Shown piece after piece: positions 1-9,148 of a stretch of DNA of 64,000 bases; the first letter of the stretch is position 1; each line of letters opens with the position of its first letter. Below the pieces are notes generated by a model. It was not told the origin of the DNA and searched no databases. It saw only the letters and a list, made by a program, of their open reading frames with translations. The position numbers were made by a program, and so were the translations under genes. This stretch comes from Snodgrassella alvi (GTDB lineage Bacteria; Pseudomonadota; Gammaproteobacteria; Burkholderiales; Neisseriaceae): NCBI RefSeq assembly GCF_002777825.1, contig NZ_MEIR01000059.1, positions 1 to 64,000 of the forward strand, in the 5' to 3' direction.

Positions 1-7
1 TCTGTTC

Positions 8-19
8 TGTTAAAGAGCG
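8..19 (-). promoter_or_regulatory. rRNA operon boxA antitermination element
   Basis: Read on the minus strand this is CGCTCTTTAACA, matching the boxA of rRNA leaders (TGCTCTTTAACA in E. coli), where NusB and S10 load to make RNA polymerase resistant to termination. It lies about 70 bases downstream of a strong leftward promoter, the expected arrangement for an rrn leader. The 16S gene itself would lie beyond the left edge of the window. Confidence 0.8.
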
Positions 20-89
20 TTGCTTTCGACTGCGTTCTACTTTAAACTGTTTAGTTCGTTTCGTGTCGCGTCATCAGCGAAGAAGGCGA

Positions 90-118
90 ACTATACGCTT
101 CACCTAACCCCCTGTCAA
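90..118 (-). promoter_or_regulatory. rRNA operon promoter (sigma-70)
   Basis: The minus strand shows TTGACA at 118-113, a 17-base spacer, and TATAGT at 95-90: a near-consensus sigma-70 promoter. Transcription would start near position 83 and run left into the boxA leader. The A-rich minus strand upstream (119 to about 180) could serve as an UP element, as in other rrn P1 promoters. Confidence 0.8.
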
Positions 119-475
119 CTACTTCTGCCTTTTATTTTTCTATTTTTCTTCAGATGGCTGTTTTTTAATATTTTATTTACTCGTCCTTTTTTTGTGTCGT
201 TGTGCTTTTGTGCTCTATATTTTTCTAGCGCTGACTGCTTTTGATTCTATTCGGTTCCCATTATTCTGCTTTTCTGAATTTGCCGTCCCTTTAATTATGA
301 ACTGTTATCTTAATATTGTTGTTTGTTTTACTGATTGCCTTTATCTGATATTTAACAACGTTTTGAAATAAGAATACTGATTACAATATAATTTTCTTTT
401 GTCTCCATGCTTTTGGTTGGCTGTTATTACTATTCTGTCTAAGTGTATTCTTCGGATATGGATGTAAATATTCAT
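119..475. other. AT-rich spacer upstream of the rrn promoter
   Basis: No credible gene is visible. The open frame that crosses this stretch on the plus strand runs backwards over the rrn promoter and encodes a low-complexity Phe/Leu-rich peptide, so it is not called. Confidence 0.6.
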
Positions 476-499
476 GAAGCACGTTTTTAAACGTGCTTC
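476..499 (-). terminator. Hairpin downstream of the secreted-protein gene
   Basis: GAAGCACGTTT and AAACGTGCTTC form an 11-base-pair perfect stem with a 2-base loop, 23 bases after the stop codon of the leftward gene at 522-1253. The following U-run is weak, so this is a probable rather than certain terminator. Confidence 0.6.
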
Positions 500-521
500 T
501 TAGATTCCTGAACTGTGGATA

Positions 522-1253
522 TTATTTGTAGCCACCTTTTACTATTGTTCCGCTTTGGTCATGTTGCCAAGTAATAGCGCCAGGACAGGCCTGTGAACCA
601 CCTGATAAGGTGGAAATATTGCCTTTAATGGTGTTGTTGTTGGCCGTTGGTGGTAAAAATTTAATTTCATAGTAAGGCCAGCCTTTTTTATCACAAGTCA
701 GATGAAATGATGGATTATTCATTTTGTAATTTTCAATCCATGAAACTTGTTTATTAGCCAGATTGCCCGCCGACGGGCTAACTTCCCATTGCCCAATGAT
801 ATCTCTACGTCCGGTAGTCTGATTGGTAACGGTTCCCATTAATAGGTTGCCGTTTTTTTGTACTCTGAAAGTAAAGGTGTCGCCAAGTTCTCCTGGGATA
901 TATGTGCGGCAGGTAGCGCCACTTCTGGCTCCATCTGCACCACTTTTGCAATTGGGATGTCTGGCAATGGTGTCTTTACGAAAGCTGCTGAATAAAACCA
1001 TGAACTGGCGTGAACCATCTTTGGCATTAGTAGTTGGCTGGATACCGGTATAGCCTATTCCTCCGCCTCCGGTAAAGCCAAATTGATTGGCAAAATAAAA
1101 TTCATCAACGGGTGCGGCCTGATTGATGGTAATAGCAAAGGTGATATTTTGTATTATGCTGGAAGTCGGAATACTCCAGTTAAGTGTGGGTGTTGCTGCT
1201 AATGTCTGGGCAGCAGCAAACGCAGACATGATTGCTATTGTTTGCTTTTTCAT
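522..1253 (-). CDS. Secreted protein of unknown function
   Basis: The 243-residue product starts with a clear Sec signal peptide (MKKQTIAIMSAFAAAQTLAA, cleavage near residue 20), so it should be exported to the periplasm or beyond. A good Shine-Dalgarno (AGGAGAG) supports the start. The mature part has four cysteines, at two sites near residues 103-117 and two nearer the C-terminus, which could form disulfides. The pattern GGGGIGYTGIQ followed by a Phe-Ser-Ser-Phe segment loosely recalls the DUF3472 beta-sandwich group, but I cannot confirm membership. It stands alone between the rrn promoter and the divergent tonB operon. No function is assigned. Confidence 0.75.
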   Translation of the reverse strand: MKKQTIAIMSAFAAAQTLAATPTLNWSIPTSSIIQNITFAITINQAAPVDEFYFANQFGFTGGGGIGYTGIQPTTNAKDGSRQFMVLFSSFRKDTIARHPNCKSGADGARSGATCRTYIPGELGDTFTFRVQKNGNLLMGTVTNQTTGRRDIIGQWEVSPSAGNLANKQVSWIENYKMNNPSFHLTCDKKGWPYYEIKFLPPTANNNTIKGNISTLSGGSQACPGAITWQHDQSGTIVKGGYK

Positions 1254-1571
1254 TTTCTCTCCTGTTGTTCATAATTAATTGTTTATCCATACATGATTAG
1301 TGCTCAGTACACACTAATTATACTGTGGGATTTTACTTATATCATTTATTTTCTTAAACGTTTAACTTTGTATAACTGAAAATATTCAAATGCAGTTAGG
1401 CAACAGGATATTTTTTGAATAGCTTCTTTATGTATAAATTTAGCTTTAAATCTAGCTTAATTAAGTGTTAATAAGTTTATAAGTTGCTTTGTTTTAGCTA
1501 GTTAGGCCCGTCATATGTTAGTGTTAGTTTATATTGCAAATAATAATTGTTTCTATTATCATAATGCAAAT

Positions 1572-2342
1572 ATGGAAAACCAACGTAAAGTTAATTTTTT
1601 GATTGTAGTTTTTGTACTGGGAATGCATGCTTTTCTATTCTGGGCGCTTATAACTGCTCATGTAGAACAAGAAATCGATATTAATCCACCAGCACTTACT
1701 TTTGTTGATTTGAATATGATTTCAAATCAGGTAGGTAATGATGATGACACTCAGAAACCACGATCTCAACAATCTAACGTGCACAAAAATTCAGTAACTG
1801 TACCGGCTAGAAAAGTGATACCTGCAAAATCGCTGATTGAGCCGGTGGTTACAACTAAAGCACATAGTCAATTTAAGGTTACGCCTACAAAAGAGGATGT
1901 ACCAAATTTATCGTCGACGGCAGAAAAGACTACGTCAACAACACATACTTCTGCAAATAATAGTTCATCTGGTTCGGTATCTGTAAATGATAGTGGCGGG
2001 TCTGAAACCACATCTGCTAATGGCAAAAGTAACAGGGGGCAGACTGGTGGCAGTGTGGTAGTACCGAAAGAATATCAGGGTGGATTTCTGACAGAATTAA
2101 AACTTCCTTATCCCAAAGACTCTCTTGAAAATGAAGAAGAGGGTTCTGTGGGAGTAATTGTTTCGGTTTCAGCAAATGGTACTGCACAGAAAGTGGTAAT
2201 CAGTAAAAGTAGTGGTTATCGCCGCCTTGATCGTGCAGCCAAGCAGGCGGTATTGAAACATCGCTTCAAACCAGCTACCCGTGACGGGGTTCCGATTCCA
2301 TACAGCTACAATTTCAATATAGGTTTTAATATAATCAATTGA
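1572..2342 (+). CDS. tonB: TonB energy-transducing protein
   Basis: TonB links the inner-membrane proton-motive force, gathered by ExbB and ExbD, to outer-membrane receptors for iron complexes and similar ligands. The chosen start gives 256 residues: a short cytoplasmic N-terminus, one membrane anchor at about residues 8-28, a long Thr/Ser/Lys-rich periplasmic linker, and a C-terminal TonB domain (about 170-256) with the typical SSGYRRLDRAAKQAVLKHRF segment. The frame is open for 19 more codons upstream (from 1515), but that extension is unlike the family. No strong ribosome site marks either start. exbB and exbD follow on the same strand with short gaps, so the three probably form one operon. 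Confidence 0.9.
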   Translation: MENQRKVNFLIVVFVLGMHAFLFWALITAHVEQEIDINPPALTFVDLNMISNQVGNDDDTQKPRSQQSNVHKNSVTVPARKVIPAKSLIEPVVTTKAHSQFKVTPTKEDVPNLSSTAEKTTSTTHTSANNSSSGSVSVNDSGGSETTSANGKSNRGQTGGSVVVPKEYQGGFLTELKLPYPKDSLENEEEGSVGVIVSVSANGTAQKVVISKSSGYRRLDRAAKQAVLKHRFKPATRDGVPIPYSYNFNIGFNIIN

Positions 2343-2414
2343 TAATAATCATGGTAATTTAGATTTTGAGATGATGTGATTAAATCATTGTTAACTTTGA
2401 AGGTAATTATTCTT

Positions 2415-3083
2415 ATGAACGGTAATATTGCTTCAATTTATGCCCAGAGTGGCTGGATTTTGCTGACGGTTTTGGCCATTCTTGTCTTGATGAGCATGAT
2501 GACCTGGATTATTGCATTAATACGTTGCTATTGTTTGTGGTGTGCCAAACGTGATAACCACGCTGCATTAAGTCGCTTTGCAACTGTTGAAAATCTGGCT
2601 CAGTTGCAGCATGAACTGGCGGGTAATCAGTCTCCAGTAGCTTTACTGACGCGTAACGCTCTGCAAGCCAGTGAACTTTATCATGATAAAGCTAATCACT
2701 CACTGGCCGCCGCTATGCCTTTTAATCAGTATCTCTCAAGTCAAATTCGCAATAGTATGGAACAAATTATGCGCCAATATGAAAGTGGTTTGACTGTATT
2801 AGCCTCAATCAGCTCAAGCGCACCATTCATCGGGCTGTTTGGTACTGTGTGGGGTATCTATCATGCTTTAATTAATATTGGCCATAGTGGGCAGATGAGT
2901 ATTGCTGTCGTTGCAGGTCCAATTGGTGAAGCATTGGTTTCCACAGCTATTGGCCTGTTTGCTGCTATTCCGGCATTGTTGTTTTATAACGGTCTGGTAC
3001 GCAGCAAGAAAAATTTAAGTCGTGATCTTGATGGCTTTGCTCATGATTTACATGCACAGTTATTGAATAATGAGGATAAGTGA
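2415..3083 (+). CDS. exbB: Biopolymer transport protein ExbB (MotA/TolQ/ExbB family)
   Basis: ExbB is the pentameric part of the ExbB-ExbD proton channel that drives TonB. The 222-residue product has an N-terminal membrane helix (about 10-35), a cytoplasmic stretch, and the two conserved family helices near residues 120-200, including SAPFIGLFGTVWGI and GPIGEALVSTAIGLFAAIPA. A GTG 13 codons upstream is also in frame, but the ATG at 2415 has AAGG at a usable distance and fits the family better. Its TGA overlaps the exbD ATG by one base (TGATG), which implies translational coupling. Confidence 0.93.
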   Translation: MNGNIASIYAQSGWILLTVLAILVLMSMMTWIIALIRCYCLWCAKRDNHAALSRFATVENLAQLQHELAGNQSPVALLTRNALQASELYHDKANHSLAAAMPFNQYLSSQIRNSMEQIMRQYESGLTVLASISSSAPFIGLFGTVWGIYHALINIGHSGQMSIAVVAGPIGEALVSTAIGLFAAIPALLFYNGLVRSKKNLSRDLDGFAHDLHAQLLNNEDK

Positions 3084-3502
3084 TGGCATTTGGTCATTTC
3101 AGTGATGATGAGGTTCATGAATCAGCAGATATTAATGTAACGCCACTGGTTGATGTAATGCTGGTACTGTTGATTGTGTTTATGATTACGATGCCGGTAT
3201 TAACCCATTCGATTCCATTATCTTTGCCTACTGCCACTACCGCCAATGCGGCACAACAATCAGAACCGAAATCGCCATTACGTTTATCTGTTGGTGCTGA
3301 CGGGCAGTATAAATTAGGTGATCGGACATTTTCGTTAGCACAATTGCAAAATGAGTTACATCTGAAAGCACAGGCTGATCCCGATGTGGTACTGGCCATT
3401 GCTGCTGATAAGCATGTGGCTTATGATCATGTTGCTCAGGTGTTAGCAGCGGCTCGGGATGCTGGCTTGGTGAAAGTTGGCTTTGTTACGGAAGACAAGT
3501 GA
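3083..3502 (+). CDS. exbD: Biopolymer transport protein ExbD
   Basis: ExbD sits in the ExbB pore and carries the essential membrane aspartate. The 139-residue product has a short N-terminus, one membrane helix starting INVTPLVDVMLVLLIVFMIT with the conserved Asp in PLVDVML near residue 26, and a periplasmic C-terminal domain. The start overlaps the exbB stop, with GAGG upstream. A strong terminator 70 bases downstream ends the tonB-exbB-exbD unit. Confidence 0.93.
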   Translation: MAFGHFSDDEVHESADINVTPLVDVMLVLLIVFMITMPVLTHSIPLSLPTATTANAAQQSEPKSPLRLSVGADGQYKLGDRTFSLAQLQNELHLKAQADPDVVLAIAADKHVAYDHVAQVLAAARDAGLVKVGFVTEDK

Positions 3503-3574
3503 GAAGAATTAACTAATAGTTCAAATTGTCGAAGTTTACTTGGTCTCTATACCCTATCAGGGTAACCACATTAA

Positions 3575-3606
3575 TGGGCTTTTTTAAAAGGAAAAGCCCA
3601 TTTTTT
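3575..3606 (+). terminator. Rho-independent terminator of tonB-exbB-exbD
   Basis: TGGGCTTTT (3575-3583) pairs with AAAAGCCCA (3592-3600) and is followed by six Ts. Confidence 0.85.
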
Positions 3607-3764
3607 CATATCAGCTTAATAAATGATGATATTCTGTATGTACCATTTATTATTCATATGACCGCTAAATTGCATTGATATGCTGATTCTAGTCGATACT
3701 CAGTTCTGGATTTGATTGGATGCTAAGGAATATATTTGTCTGGTTAAAGTCTGTATTTATGGAT

Positions 3765-3802
3765 AAAACAGCTAGATTAGTTTCTGCTAATCTAGCTGTT
3801 TT
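3765..3802 (-). terminator. Terminator after lpxA
   Basis: A perfect 16-base-pair stem, AAAACAGCTAGATTAG with CTAATCTAGCTGTTTT, and a 6-base loop lie 11 bases past the lpxA stop. The stem ends in an A/T tract on both sides, so it may work in both directions. It closes the long leftward block. No lpxB follows. Confidence 0.8.
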
Positions 3803-3812
3803 ATTTAATTTT

Positions 3813-4589
3813 TTAGCGAATTACGCCCCGAGTGGACTGTGAGAAAAATTCTTTAAACACTTGTAATTCAGGTGCTGAATCTGCTTCTGCAATAATTCTG
3901 GCTTTGGCATCAGCATAACTTAATCCTTGCCGATAAAGGATTTTATACAGGCGTTTGATGTTGGCAATTTGTTCTGCTGTAAAGTTGTGGCGACGTAGGC
4001 CTTCGGTATTAAGCCCGGAAGGTTCGGCTCGATAACCGGCTGCCATCACATAAGGCGGAACATCTTTATGCACTCCCGCTGCGAATGCAGTCATGGCATA
4101 GTCGCCAATATTGCAAAATTGATGTACAAGTGAGAAACCCCCCAGTATTACATAATCACCGATGACAACATGTCCTGCTAATGAGGCATTATTGGCAAAG
4201 ACTGTATGGTTACCAACAACACAGTCGTGAGCCAGATGGACATAAGCCATGATCCAGTTATTGTCACCTACGCGGGTTTCTCCAATACCGGTAACTGTAC
4301 CGGTATTGAAGGTGGTAAATTCTCGAATGGTGTTATGGTTACCAATAATTAGTCTGGTTGGTTCGCCACGGTATTTTTTGTCCTGTGGAATCGCTCCCAG
4401 TGAGGCAAACTGAAAAATCCGATTGCCTGTTCCAATAGTGGTATGTCCATCTATAACAACATGAGGTCCGATATCGGTATCGGCACCAATCTGCACATTG
4501 GCACCAATTACGGTGTAAGCACCCACAGATACGCTACTATCGAGTTCGGCTTTGGGATCAATAATGGCTGTGGGGTGAATCTGCGTCAT
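3813..4589 (-). CDS. lpxA: UDP-N-acetylglucosamine acyltransferase LpxA
   Basis: LpxA transfers a 3-hydroxyacyl chain from acyl carrier protein to the 3-OH of UDP-GlcNAc, the first step of lipid A synthesis in the cytoplasm. The 258-residue product shows the left-handed beta-helix hexapeptide repeats (IG-x-x-T/V pattern) through about residue 190, then a helical C-terminal domain. His121 in the [10 protein letters not shown] segment matches the catalytic base of the family. AGGA lies upstream of the ATG. It is the last gene of the block and is separated from fabZ by 121 bases that contain a hairpin. Expression probably depends on the upstream block. Confidence 0.97.
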   Translation of the reverse strand: MTQIHPTAIIDPKAELDSSVSVGAYTVIGANVQIGADTDIGPHVVIDGHTTIGTGNRIFQFASLGAIPQDKKYRGEPTRLIIGNHNTIREFTTFNTGTVTGIGETRVGDNNWIMAYVHLAHDCVVGNHTVFANNASLAGHVVIGDYVILGGFSLVHQFCNIGDYAMTAFAAGVHKDVPPYVMAAGYRAEPSGLNTEGLRRHNFTAEQIANIKRLYKILYRQGLSYADAKARIIAEADSAPELQVFKEFFSQSTRGVIR

Positions 4590-4602
4590 GTATATTTCCT
4601 AC

Positions 4603-4620
4603 AGTCGTTGTTTAACGACT
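4603..4620 (-). other. Small hairpin upstream of the lpxA ribosome site
   Basis: AGTCGTT and AACGACT form a perfect 7-base-pair stem just upstream of the lpxA Shine-Dalgarno (AGGA). There is no U-run, so it is more likely an RNA-stability or initiation element than a terminator. Its function is not known. Confidence 0.35.
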
Positions 4621-4710
4621 AGTTTAATCATATGTGATTAATATTCCAGTTGTGCACTATATATATGCACTTACTCTATTTGTATTATGTGCTTATGCTA
4701 TTGGTAGTCT

Positions 4711-5169
4711 TTATTTGTCTACCTTGCGCTTGGCACACATAATTTCGGCCTCTGCTGCAATCTGATCATCTACCCATGCAGTAGCTTTGAATTTGCCGAT
4801 ATCGCGTTTGTTTGCCAATAGTTTTACTTCAAATCTAAGCTGGTCACCTGGTATAACTTGGCGTTTGAAACGGGCGTTATCAATACCCACGAAGAAATAA
4901 ATTTCATCATCGTCACGACCACCATGGCTAAGGATAGCCAGTGTGCCGCAGGCCTGCGCCATGGCTTCGATAATCAGAACGCCAGGCATAACCGGAAAAT
5001 CGGGAAAATGCCCCAGAAAAAAGGGTTCATTAGCGGTTACATTTTTGATTGCGCTCAGGGTCATGGCTTCGCTATCGTAAGCGGTAACACGGTCAATCAG
5101 TAAAAATGGATAGCGGTGAGGCAGTAATTTTTGTAGGGTACGAACGTATAAAGGTAAAGACCAATCCAT
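4711..5169 (-). CDS. fabZ: 3-hydroxyacyl-[ACP] dehydratase FabZ
   Basis: FabZ removes water from 3-hydroxyacyl-ACP in the elongation cycle of type II fatty acid synthesis. It competes with LpxA and LpxD for the same acyl-ACP. The 152-residue product carries the hot-dog fold signatures [13 protein letters not shown] and [20 protein letters not shown], with catalytic His54 and Glu68. It follows lpxD by 4 bases and has AGGA at its start. Length and motifs are normal. Confidence 0.97.
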   Translation of the reverse strand: MDWSLPLYVRTLQKLLPHRYPFLLIDRVTAYDSEAMTLSAIKNVTANEPFFLGHFPDFPVMPGVLIIEAMAQACGTLAILSHGGRDDDEIYFFVGIDNARFKRQVIPGDQLRFEVKLLANKRDIGKFKATAWVDDQIAAEAEIMCAKRKVDK

Positions 5170-5173
5170 TGCT

Positions 5174-6235
5174 TTAATCCTGTTGGTTTGATGAATTGCC
5201 GTTCAACTCGGCTAATTTGTGTTCCAATGCTTTTATTTTTTGGTTCATTTCGTGTAAATGACGAATATGTGCTGCATTCTTTACCCAGTCACTATGTTTT
5301 TGTAATGGGAATATAGAAGCATAATGGCCGCTTTCCTTGATACTGTGGCTAACAGCAGTAGCTGCTCCAACAGTTGTTTTTGGTGGTATGTTTAAATGGC
5401 CGCCAATCATCGCTGCGCCACCAATAACGGAATAAGCACCCACTTCTGTGCTACCGGCAATGCCGGTACAGGCCACTATGGCTACATGGGCACCGATTTT
5501 ACCGTTATGTCCAATCATCACCTGATTATCAATTTTGGCATCGTTTTCAATAACGGTGTTTTCAATAGCACCGCGGTCAATTGTGGTATTGGCGCCGATT
5601 TCAACATCATCACCCAGAACTACGCAGCCGGTCTGAACAATTTTAAACCACTCGTTTTTCTGTTTGTCCCAGGCAAAACCAAACCCATCAGCACCAATAA
5701 CACAACCGGAATGTAGTTCTACCCGGTTACCCAGCTGGCAGCCATGATAAATGGTTACGTTGGCATGAATAATGCAATCATTGCCTAATGTACAGTTTTC
5801 TTCAATGACTGTACCAGCCAGAATACGCGTATTTTCACCAATGACACAGTGCTCTCCAATAACTACATGGGCACCAATTTCACAACTGGCTGCAATTTGT
5901 GCTGTTGGAGCAATAACTGCACTGGGATGGATACTTGCTTTGGACTGCGGGCGTGGATGAAACAGACGCGCAACACGCGCAAAGTAAAGATAGGGATCGT
6001 CGGTGATAATCAAGGAACGGCCAGCCAAAACTTCAGCAGATTTTTCGGTAACAATTAATACACCAGCATGGCTGGCAATGGCTTCAGCACGCAGGCGAGG
6101 ATTACTCAGGAAGCTGATATCATGCGCCTGCGCCTGTTGCAATGAGGTTATGCTGGTGATAATGACATCATCACCACGCAATTGTCCGCCTAGTTGCTCA
6201 ACCAGAGCTGTGGCGGTTATCTGATTCACTGCCAT
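5174..6235 (-). CDS. lpxD: UDP-3-O-acylglucosamine N-acyltransferase LpxD
   Basis: LpxD adds the N-linked hydroxyacyl chain in the third step of lipid A synthesis. The 353-residue product has an N-terminal uridine-binding domain (about 1-100), a hexapeptide-repeat beta-helix (about 100-310) and a C-terminal helical tail with [12 protein letters not shown]. His243 in MIGHNGKIG fits the catalytic histidine. AAGG precedes the ATG. It lies between skp and fabZ with very short gaps, as in other Neisseriaceae. Confidence 0.97.
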   Translation of the reverse strand: MAVNQITATALVEQLGGQLRGDDVIITSITSLQQAQAHDISFLSNPRLRAEAIASHAGVLIVTEKSAEVLAGRSLIITDDPYLYFARVARLFHPRPQSKASIHPSAVIAPTAQIAASCEIGAHVVIGEHCVIGENTRILAGTVIEENCTLGNDCIIHANVTIYHGCQLGNRVELHSGCVIGADGFGFAWDKQKNEWFKIVQTGCVVLGDDVEIGANTTIDRGAIENTVIENDAKIDNQVMIGHNGKIGAHVAIVACTGIAGSTEVGAYSVIGGAAMIGGHLNIPPKTTVGAATAVSHSIKESGHYASIFPLQKHSDWVKNAAHIRHLHEMNQKIKALEHKLAELNGNSSNQQD

Positions 6236-6244
6236 GATTCTGCC

Positions 6245-6745
6245 TTACTGTTTTTGTGCATTTAATGCTTTGATAACGGCATCAGTGATGTCAAATTTGC
6301 TGTTGACAAATATGGCATCCTGAATGATAAGGTCATAACCCTCTTTTCGCGCCATATCGATAATGACTTTATTGGCATTTTGCTGGAGTGAGGCAAATTC
6401 TTCATTGCGGCGCAGGTTGTAATCTTCTGCCAGTTCAGCCGCCGCTTCTTTATACTGCTGATCCATTTGCAACATCTGTTTGATTTTTACTTCCCGTTCT
6501 GTCACAGGAATTTTGCCGGACTCAATTGCTTCTTTGAGTTTCAGGCCTTCAGTTTGCATGGCTTGCAGTTTTTTCTGCCGTGGTGCAAATTCTTTATCCA
6601 AATCTTTCTGGATGGACTGCGCCTGAATAGATTGCTGATAAACCCGGCTGGTATCAATAAAGCCAAGTTTTTGTATGCTTTCTGCCCATGCCAGAGTACA
6701 AGAAAGCAGGGTAGCAGCAAATGTTAAGACAATTTTTTTAAGCAT
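6245..6745 (-). CDS. skp: Periplasmic chaperone Skp/OmpH family
   Basis: Skp binds unfolded outer-membrane proteins in the periplasm and hands them to the BamA machine. The 166-residue product has a signal peptide (cleavage after about residue 21, LAWAES), then a charged helical coiled-coil region (about 40-120) rich in Lys, Glu and Gln, as expected for the trimeric tentacle shape. AAGGA marks the start. It is 24 bases after bamA, in the conserved bamA-skp-lpxD order. Confidence 0.92.
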   Translation of the reverse strand: MLKKIVLTFAATLLSCTLAWAESIQKLGFIDTSRVYQQSIQAQSIQKDLDKEFAPRQKKLQAMQTEGLKLKEAIESGKIPVTEREVKIKQMLQMDQQYKEAAAELAEDYNLRRNEEFASLQQNANKVIIDMARKEGYDLIIQDAIFVNSKFDITDAVIKALNAQKQ

Positions 6746-6769
6746 AAATTTGTCCTTATCTGACTACGA

Positions 6770-9148
6770 TTAGAACGTGGTTCCCAACTGGAACTGGAAA
6801 CGTTGCAACTGGTCTTCCGGTTTTTTGTGAATCGGATAGGCATAACTGAATTTCAGGGGTCCCATCGGCGACAACCAGGTAATAGCCAAACCTGCGGAGT
6901 AACGCACTTCGTTACCGAAGCTGGATTTGTGTGCTTTGGAACCGCCATAAGGGTTCTTTTCATCAGGATAGCTCTTGTAGGTTTTGTTATCCCATACGCT
7001 ACCAGCATCAGCAAACATACTCAGACGGACAGTATGCTGGTCTTTAATTCCTGGAAACGGAAACAATAGCTCTGCGGTTGCGGTAGCAATGTAATTACCA
7101 CCATAACTGCTGGAATCATTACTGTAGGTCTTATCACTGTAGCGATTGAAGTATTTGGGACCGAGTGTACCGGATTCATAACCACGCACTGAACCTAAAC
7201 CACCACCATTAAAGGCATACATAAATGGTAAATCTTTGGTTTTACCATAGCCGTCTGCATATCCCAGCTGACCATATAACATAAGGGTAAAATTTTTACT
7301 TAACGGGAAATACCACCGTTGGTCATGGCTTATTCTGTAGTACTGTAAATCGCCACCTGGTAAACCGCCATCAATATTGGCATTCGTAATATATCCACGA
7401 GTCGGCCATACAGCACTGTCTGTTGTATTGCGCCCCCAGCCTATTGTTCCTTTGAAAATCCAGTTATTTTTACCATATTTTTCAACAAACTCCTCATAAC
7501 GCCATGGTGGATTATTATATAGTTTGACGCCAAGGTGTTCAGCACCCAGACCAAAATTGACACGATCATGCTCAGTAATGGGAACGCCTAGAGTTATACC
7601 TGCACCAACTGTAGTGGTTTTATAGTCCATAGAGTTACTATCTGATTTACTTGGATCGTAACCACGATAGTACATGTTGTAGCCCAGACTTACGCCATCG
7701 GGGGTAAAATACGGATCGGTAAATGACAAGGCGGCAACCTGATTAACCTTGGAACGGGATAATTGCAGGCTGGCAGATTTACCGGTACCAAACAGGTTAT
7801 CCTGTGAAATACCTGCTGACAGCAGCAAACCATCATCCTGTGCCCAGCCTGCGCCGACATTGATGGAACCGGTTGAACGTTCTTTGACGCTCATATCCAG
7901 ATCTACCTGATCGGGTGTACCTGCCACGGGCTTAACATCTACCTCAGCATTATCAAAGTAGCCCAGTTGTTGAATGCGCTCTTTGGAACGGTTAATTTTA
8001 GATACATCATACGGAGCGCGCTCCATTTGCCGCAACTCACGCCGCAATACTTCATCGCGGGTTTTGTTGTTACCGGTGATATTAATCTGATTAACGTATA
8101 CTTTCCGATCTGGTACTACGTTCAGGACGAAATCTACAACATGGGTGTTTTCATTGGGCACCGAACGAACATTAACCTGGCAGAAAGCATAGCCTGAACT
8201 GCCCATTTTTTCCTGAATTGCCTTGATGACATCAATCAACTGTGCGCGGTTATACCATTTGCCCTGTTTGATTTTAACCAGCTTCTGTAATGATTCTGCC
8301 GGTACTTCGCGAGTATCGCCGCCAATGGTTACTTTACCCCAGCGATAACGGGCACCTTCATCTACCGTGATATTAATTATCCGCTTCGCTTTGTCTTCGC
8401 TATTGTTCATTTTGACATCGGCAATGCGAAAATTCAGATAGCCATGATCTTGATAATAATTATTGATTTTATCCAAGTCCTGCTGTAACTGGGTATCGGA
8501 ATAACGGTCATCTCTGGTTAGCCAGCTTGTCCAGCTTTTCTGGCTCAATGACATTTGTTTGCGCAAGGTATGTGCTGAGAACTGTTTGTTACCACTAAAA
8601 TTGATGGATTTGATGGTTGTGGTTGAACCTTCGTCAATGTTTAGTTCGAGTGCAACACGATTACGTTCCAGCCGGGTGACTTTAGGTGTAATTTTCACGG
8701 CATTCTTACCGCGCTGACGATATGCATCTTGCAAACCGAGTATGGCCTGCTCCAGTGTCGCCGGATTAAACACGCGTGATTGCCCTAAACCAAAACTACT
8801 CAGATTTTTCTTGATGTCGTTGTTGTTGATTGACTTACCGCCGGTAACATCGAAATTGCTGATAATCGGCCGTTCAACTACGGTTAACAACACCTGATTG
8901 CCCATAGTCTCAACCCGGACATCATCAAAGAAGCCTGTGGCATATAATCTTTTAATAATGTCTTCACCTTCGACATCGGTGAAAGTATCACCAATTTTAA
9001 CTGGTAGGTAACTGAAAACGGTTGTCGGTGCGGTGCGTTGCAAACCTTCTACCCGAATGTCTTTTATGGTAAACGGTTCGACTGCCAACGCCAGTGAAGA
9101 CAGGCCCAAAGCCATTAAACTGACAGTAATCTGCTTTAATTTCATCAT
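6770..9148 (-). CDS. bamA: Outer membrane protein assembly factor BamA
   Basis: BamA is the core of the machine that folds beta-barrel proteins into the outer membrane; the large trimeric adhesin in this window would be one client. The 792-residue product has a signal peptide (about 1-22), five POTRA domains to roughly residue 420, and a C-terminal barrel with the VRGYESGTLGPKYF loop motif (the conserved VRGF/Y-type lid) and a terminal Phe. Its ATG directly follows the rseP stop (TGAATG) and has no strong ribosome site of its own, so translation is probably coupled. Length matches neisserial homologues. Confidence 0.97.
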   Translation of the reverse strand: MMKLKQITVSLMALGLSSLALAVEPFTIKDIRVEGLQRTAPTTVFSYLPVKIGDTFTDVEGEDIIKRLYATGFFDDVRVETMGNQVLLTVVERPIISNFDVTGGKSINNNDIKKNLSSFGLGQSRVFNPATLEQAILGLQDAYRQRGKNAVKITPKVTRLERNRVALELNIDEGSTTTIKSINFSGNKQFSAHTLRKQMSLSQKSWTSWLTRDDRYSDTQLQQDLDKINNYYQDHGYLNFRIADVKMNNSEDKAKRIINITVDEGARYRWGKVTIGGDTREVPAESLQKLVKIKQGKWYNRAQLIDVIKAIQEKMGSSGYAFCQVNVRSVPNENTHVVDFVLNVVPDRKVYVNQINITGNNKTRDEVLRRELRQMERAPYDVSKINRSKERIQQLGYFDNAEVDVKPVAGTPDQVDLDMSVKERSTGSINVGAGWAQDDGLLLSAGISQDNLFGTGKSASLQLSRSKVNQVAALSFTDPYFTPDGVSLGYNMYYRGYDPSKSDSNSMDYKTTTVGAGITLGVPITEHDRVNFGLGAEHLGVKLYNNPPWRYEEFVEKYGKNNWIFKGTIGWGRNTTDSAVWPTRGYITNANIDGGLPGGDLQYYRISHDQRWYFPLSKNFTLMLYGQLGYADGYGKTKDLPFMYAFNGGGLGSVRGYESGTLGPKYFNRYSDKTYSNDSSSYGGNYIATATAELLFPFPGIKDQHTVRLSMFADAGSVWDNKTYKSYPDEKNPYGGSKAHKSSFGNEVRYSAGLAITWLSPMGPLKFSYAYPIHKKPEDQLQRFQFQLGTTF

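Noticed and set aside
20-244. Plus-strand open frame of 74 codons
   Set aside because: It runs backwards over the rrn promoter and boxA, is low-complexity Phe/Leu, and has no ribosome site.
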